The notes under the pieces were generated by a model. That model worked only from the letters and a program-made list of their open reading frames with translations. It did not search any database and was not told the DNA's origin. Below, piece after piece: positions 61,539 through 64,000 of a stretch of DNA of 64,000 nucleotides. The position numbers and the translations under genes were made by a program. This DNA is from AC-32 sp963766375 (lineage in GTDB: Bacteria; Actinomycetota; Thermoleophilia; Gaiellales; Gaiellaceae), in contig CAVXZG010000007.1 in the NCBI GenBank assembly GCA_963766375.1, positions 1 through 64,000 on the forward strand. The letters are read 5' to 3'. Each line of letters begins with the position of its first letter. The first letter of the stretch is position 1.

Positions 61539-62233
61539 GCGAGCGGCTGCGCCCGAGGATCGCGGTAGTCGTCTTTCCCGGGTCGAACGACGACCGCGAC
61601 GCCGCCCTTGCCCTCGAGCGGCTCGGGGCCGAGCCGATGCTGGTTTGGCACGCAGAGCCGGAGCTGCCCGAGGTGGGTGCTGTGGTGCTCCCGGGCGGGT
61701 TCTCTTACGGCGACTACCTCCGCTGCGGGGCGATCGCGCGCTTCGCGCCGGTGATGGACGCGGTGCGGCGCTTCGCCGACGAGGGCGGGCTCGTGCTCGG
61801 GATCTGCAACGGCTTCCAGGTGCTCTGCGAGGCGGGGCTGCTGCCGGGCGTGCTGCGCCCGAACGAGTCGCTCTCGTTCATCTGCCGGGACGTTTCGCTG
61901 CTGGTCGAACGGGCGGACACACCGTTCACCACCCGGGCCGAGCCGGAGCAACGCATCACGATCCCCGTCAAGCACGGAGAGGGGTGCTACTTCGCCGACG
62001 ACGAGCTGCTCGCCGAGCTCGAGGCCAACGGGCAGATCGTCCTTCGCTACGAGGACAACCCGAACGGCTCGATCGGCGACATCGCCGGAGTCTCCAACCG
62101 CGAGGGCAACGTCTTCGGCCTGATGCCGCACCCGGAGCATGCCGTCGACCCGCTGCTCGGCTCCAGCGACGGCGCTCTCATACTCGGCTCGCTCATGGAT
62201 GCGGCTAGCGAACGCCTATTGGCCACCGCCTAG
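61535..62233 (+). CDS. purQ: FGAM synthase glutaminase subunit PurQ
   Basis: 232 residues. Class I glutamine amidotransferase: catalytic Cys in GLVLGICNGFQVLCEAGLL and His/Glu in MPHPEHAV; VVFPGSNDDRDAALALERLG at the N-terminus. It supplies ammonia to PurL. ATG 61535 overlaps the purS stop. No purL follows: the next gene is on the minus strand and overlaps the purQ end by 18 bases. Confidence 0.96.
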   Translation: MSERLRPRIAVVVFPGSNDDRDAALALERLGAEPMLVWHAEPELPEVGAVVLPGGFSYGDYLRCGAIARFAPVMDAVRRFADEGGLVLGICNGFQVLCEAGLLPGVLRPNESLSFICRDVSLLVERADTPFTTRAEPEQRITIPVKHGEGCYFADDELLAELEANGQIVLRYEDNPNGSIGDIAGVSNREGNVFGLMPHPEHAVDPLLGSSDGALILGSLMDAASERLLATA

Positions 62234-62485
62234 GCCAAGGGCTTCCGCGAGCGCCGGCCGCTTCGCCAATCCGTTCCGGAGCCGTTCGAGATCCCGCCTG
62301 CGCAGCGTGACCGGCCCGCGCCGCGCCGTCCCGCCCGTCGCGTAGGCGAAGCGAACCAGCCGCTCGCCGCCCGGCGCCTCGAGCAGCTGCACCACCGACG
62401 AGAACCGCTTCTCGCCCGCGCGCTGCGCCAACGTCAGCTCCTCGACGAGCTCCGCCGGCCCCCAAGGTGTCGCCGTTTTCGCCAT
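62216..62485 (-). CDS. Small conserved protein, function unknown
   Basis: 89 residues: MAKTATPWGPAELVEELTLAQRAGEKRFSSVVQLLEAPGGERLVRFAYATGGTARRGPVTLRRRDLERL, a compact mixed alpha/beta protein without recognised motif. ATG 62485 has TACGGT 7 bases upstream on the minus strand. The codon pattern and leaderless box support it. It overlaps the purQ 3' end. Confidence 0.6.
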   Translation of the reverse strand: MAKTATPWGPAELVEELTLAQRAGEKRFSSVVQLLEAPGGERLVRFAYATGGTARRGPVTLRRRDLERLRNGLAKRPALAEALGLGGGQ

Positions 62486-62596
62486 TCCGCCCACCGTAGT
62501 CACGCGCCTGTAACCCATGGGTGACCGCTTCGTGACGAAAGCGCGACAACGCGCAAATCACTCCTCCGAGGGACGCGTGGACAGCTGGATCCGGAG

Positions 62597-63470
62597 ATGT
62601 TCAGGAACGTGCCTGCAGCCGTCTCGCATTACCGTGCCCTGCTGCTCTCGGCGGCGGCGGCGCTGTATCCACTGATCTTTGCCACGTTCCTGCTCGTGGA
62701 GAAACCCGGGCTCGGGCTCGGGCATTTCTATTACATCCCGATCGCACTGGTCGCTCTGGCCAACGGGCCTGCGTGGGGCGCCGGCGCCGGAATCGCGTCG
62801 ACAGGCCTTCTACACGCTCGGGATCGTGATCAGCCCGCGCCTCCCGACCTACGACGTCCTCACCGCGAGCAGCTCGATCCGCCTCTTCACCTACACGATG
62901 GTCGGCGTCCTCGTCGGCTGGTTTGCACACAACCACCGGGTGCTCGTCGACCGGCTCCGCGTAGCCGCCGAGCGCGACTTCCTCACCGGCCTCCTCAACA
63001 CGCGCGCGTTCGACGCCGCTCTCTCAACCCGGCTCGAGCAGGGGAAGCCGTTCGGGCTCGTGCTCGGCGACATGGACAACCTCAAGGACGTCAACGACAC
63101 GGAAGGGCACGCGGTCGGCAATGACGTCCTCCGTCGCGCGGGAGAGATCCTCACGAAGGAGCTCGGAGAGCACGACCAGGTCGCAAGGATCGGCGGCGAC
63201 GAGTTCGCCGTGATCACCTCCCTGCCGGGCACCGATGCCGTCCGTGCCCTCTGCAGCCGCTTGACCGCCGCTCTCGGCGCAGAAGGAATGAGCATGAGCT
63301 TCGGCTGGGCCGTGTGCCCGCGCGACGGAGACAGCTCCCTGCTGCTCTACCGCGCGGCCGACGAGCGGCTCTATGCGCAGAAGCTGATCCGGAGCCGCTT
63401 CACCGCCGCCGAGGTCGTGAGCATGCCGACCCGGGCCGAGCGGCTTGTGATGCGCTCGAACCTCGGCTGA
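62597..63470 (+). CDS. Membrane-anchored diguanylate cyclase (GGDEF), one frameshift
   Basis: About 291 residues. The N-terminal part has four or so membrane helices (YRALLLSAAAALYPLIFATFLLV, FYYIPIALVALANG..., and after the frameshift near 62800 LFTYTMVGVLVGWFAHNHR). The C-terminal GGDEF domain has RDFLTGLLNTRAFDAAL, GDMDNLKDVNDTEGHAVGND and the intact active site GGDEFAV. It should make cyclic di-GMP. No EAL domain. Start ATG 62597; GTG 62610 (after AGGA) is an alternative. Confidence 0.87.
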
Positions 63471-63488
63471 ACCGAGAGCAGAGCGCTT

Positions 63489-63875
63489 CTAGCCTTTGCG
63501 CTCGATCAGCTCGATGCGATAGCCGTCCGGATCCTGCACGAAACACAGGCGCGAGCCGCCCTCGCGGACCGAGTACGGAGGCTTCTCCGGCTCGATGCCC
63601 TGGCCGGCCAGCCGCTCGAGCGCGCCATCCAGGTCGTCCACGCCCACGGCGATGTGGCCATAGCCCGTGCCGAGGTCGTAGCTCCGGCCGTCGTGGTTGA
63701 ACGTCAGCTCGAGCACGGACTCCTGGTCTCCGATCGAGAAGAAGTAGTTCGTCGCCTCGAGCACTCCGTCGCGGACGATGTCGAAGTCGCCCGCGAACGT
63801 GAAGCCGAGAGCCTCGTAGAACCGCCGGCTCCTCTCGGGATCGGTGATCCGGTACATCGTGTGCAGGTAGGCCAC
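63489..63875 (-). CDS. VOC superfamily / lactoylglutathione-lyase-like protein
   Basis: 128 residues: YLHTMYRITDPERSRRFYEALGFTF, VLELTFNHDGRSYDLGTGYGHIAVGVDD and CFVQDPDGYRIELIE follow glyoxalase I closely; metal-ligand His6 (or equivalent), Glu, His and Glu positions are present. GTG start at 63875 preceded by TAGGAT 7 bases upstream. Actinobacteria usually lack glutathione, so the thiol cofactor (perhaps mycothiol) is uncertain. The stretch 63876-64000 shows no gene and is less GC-rich. Confidence 0.87.
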   Translation of the reverse strand: MAYLHTMYRITDPERSRRFYEALGFTFAGDFDIVRDGVLEATNYFFSIGDQESVLELTFNHDGRSYDLGTGYGHIAVGVDDLDGALERLAGQGIEPEKPPYSVREGGSRLCFVQDPDGYRIELIERKG

Positions 63876-64000
63876 GATCGGAATCCTACGCCGAGAGGCG
63901 TGGACGCCAGGTGCCCTCTACAGGAGCGGTTGATCTAGTCACGCCAACTCATTAGTCTCACTTCAGATTTCTTTGGCACAAGTCCAGACGATTGCGGCAC

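Overview
The window is high-GC bacterial chromosome (roughly 65-70% GC by eye) with dense, mostly operonic gene content. The best taxonomic guess is an actinobacterium of the Thermoleophilia type (Gaiellales/Solirubrobacterales relatives). Reasons: TANNNT -10 boxes sit 6-9 bases before start codons with no Shine-Dalgarno sequence (leaderless transcription); a GAAC-N4-GTTC SOS box precedes lexA; there is a short secreted collagen-like protein of a kind frequent in that class; and many GTG starts are used. No rRNA, CRISPR array, insertion sequence or prophage was seen. No stretch longer than about 300 bases lacks a gene.

Layout. 1-1.2 kb: the N-terminal part of a membrane protein running off the left edge, a spacer with three DnaA-box-like 9-mers, and a small LuxR-type regulator. 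1.3-11.1 kb (minus strand): an oligopeptide ABC transporter operon with two complete binding-protein/permease sets and one ATPase pair (SBP1-C1-B1-SBP2-C2-B2-D-F). 11.2-14.6 kb: a primary-type sigma factor and topoisomerase III. 14.65-17 kb: acyltransferase, 5'-3' exonuclease and histone-deacetylase-family protein. 17-20.2 kb: a divergent two-component pair and a secreted beta-propeller protein. 20.2-22.6 kb: RNase P RNA, a secreted barrel-like protein, lexA with a coupled zinc-ribbon gene, a VOC protein and tRNA-Leu(GAG). 22.6-31.3 kb: tldD/pmbA, a lipoprotein, secG, a lone receiver domain, a glycosyltransferase, an acyl-CoA mutase large subunit, a MoaD-MoaE fusion and a trypsin-like protease. 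31.3-35.7 kb: subtilase, collagen-like protein, M50 protease, LOG-family protein and a secreted protein.

35.8-40.4 kb is a selenocysteine locus: selA, selB and tRNA-Sec, with an S-adenosylmethionine hydroxide adenosyltransferase and a stand-alone H-NOX haem sensor between selB and selC. Two matching dyads, AGTAACAG-N-CTGTTACT, flank the selA-selB gap. 40.6-45.3 kb: epoxide hydrolase, BI-1 membrane protein, DipZ-like thioredoxin protein and a CSLREA beta-helix protein. 45.4-49.2 kb: a three-gene signalling cassette (triple-PAS protein, soluble histidine kinase, receiver-PAS-kinase). 49.2-52.1 kb: DUF72, esterase, cell-wall amidase and a small hypothetical. 52.2-55.6 kb: rpsF-ssb-rpsR-rplI-dnaB. 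55.7-62.2 kb: purine synthesis genes purA, purD-purE and purB-purC-purS-purQ, with no purL following. 62.2-64 kb: a small conserved protein, a membrane GGDEF protein and a VOC protein.

Many clearly homologous genes are split by single-base frameshifts (about thirty), often at short C or G runs and most densely at 40.6-43.5 kb. I read these as probable consensus-sequence errors rather than gene decay and annotate such genes over their full reconstructed span.
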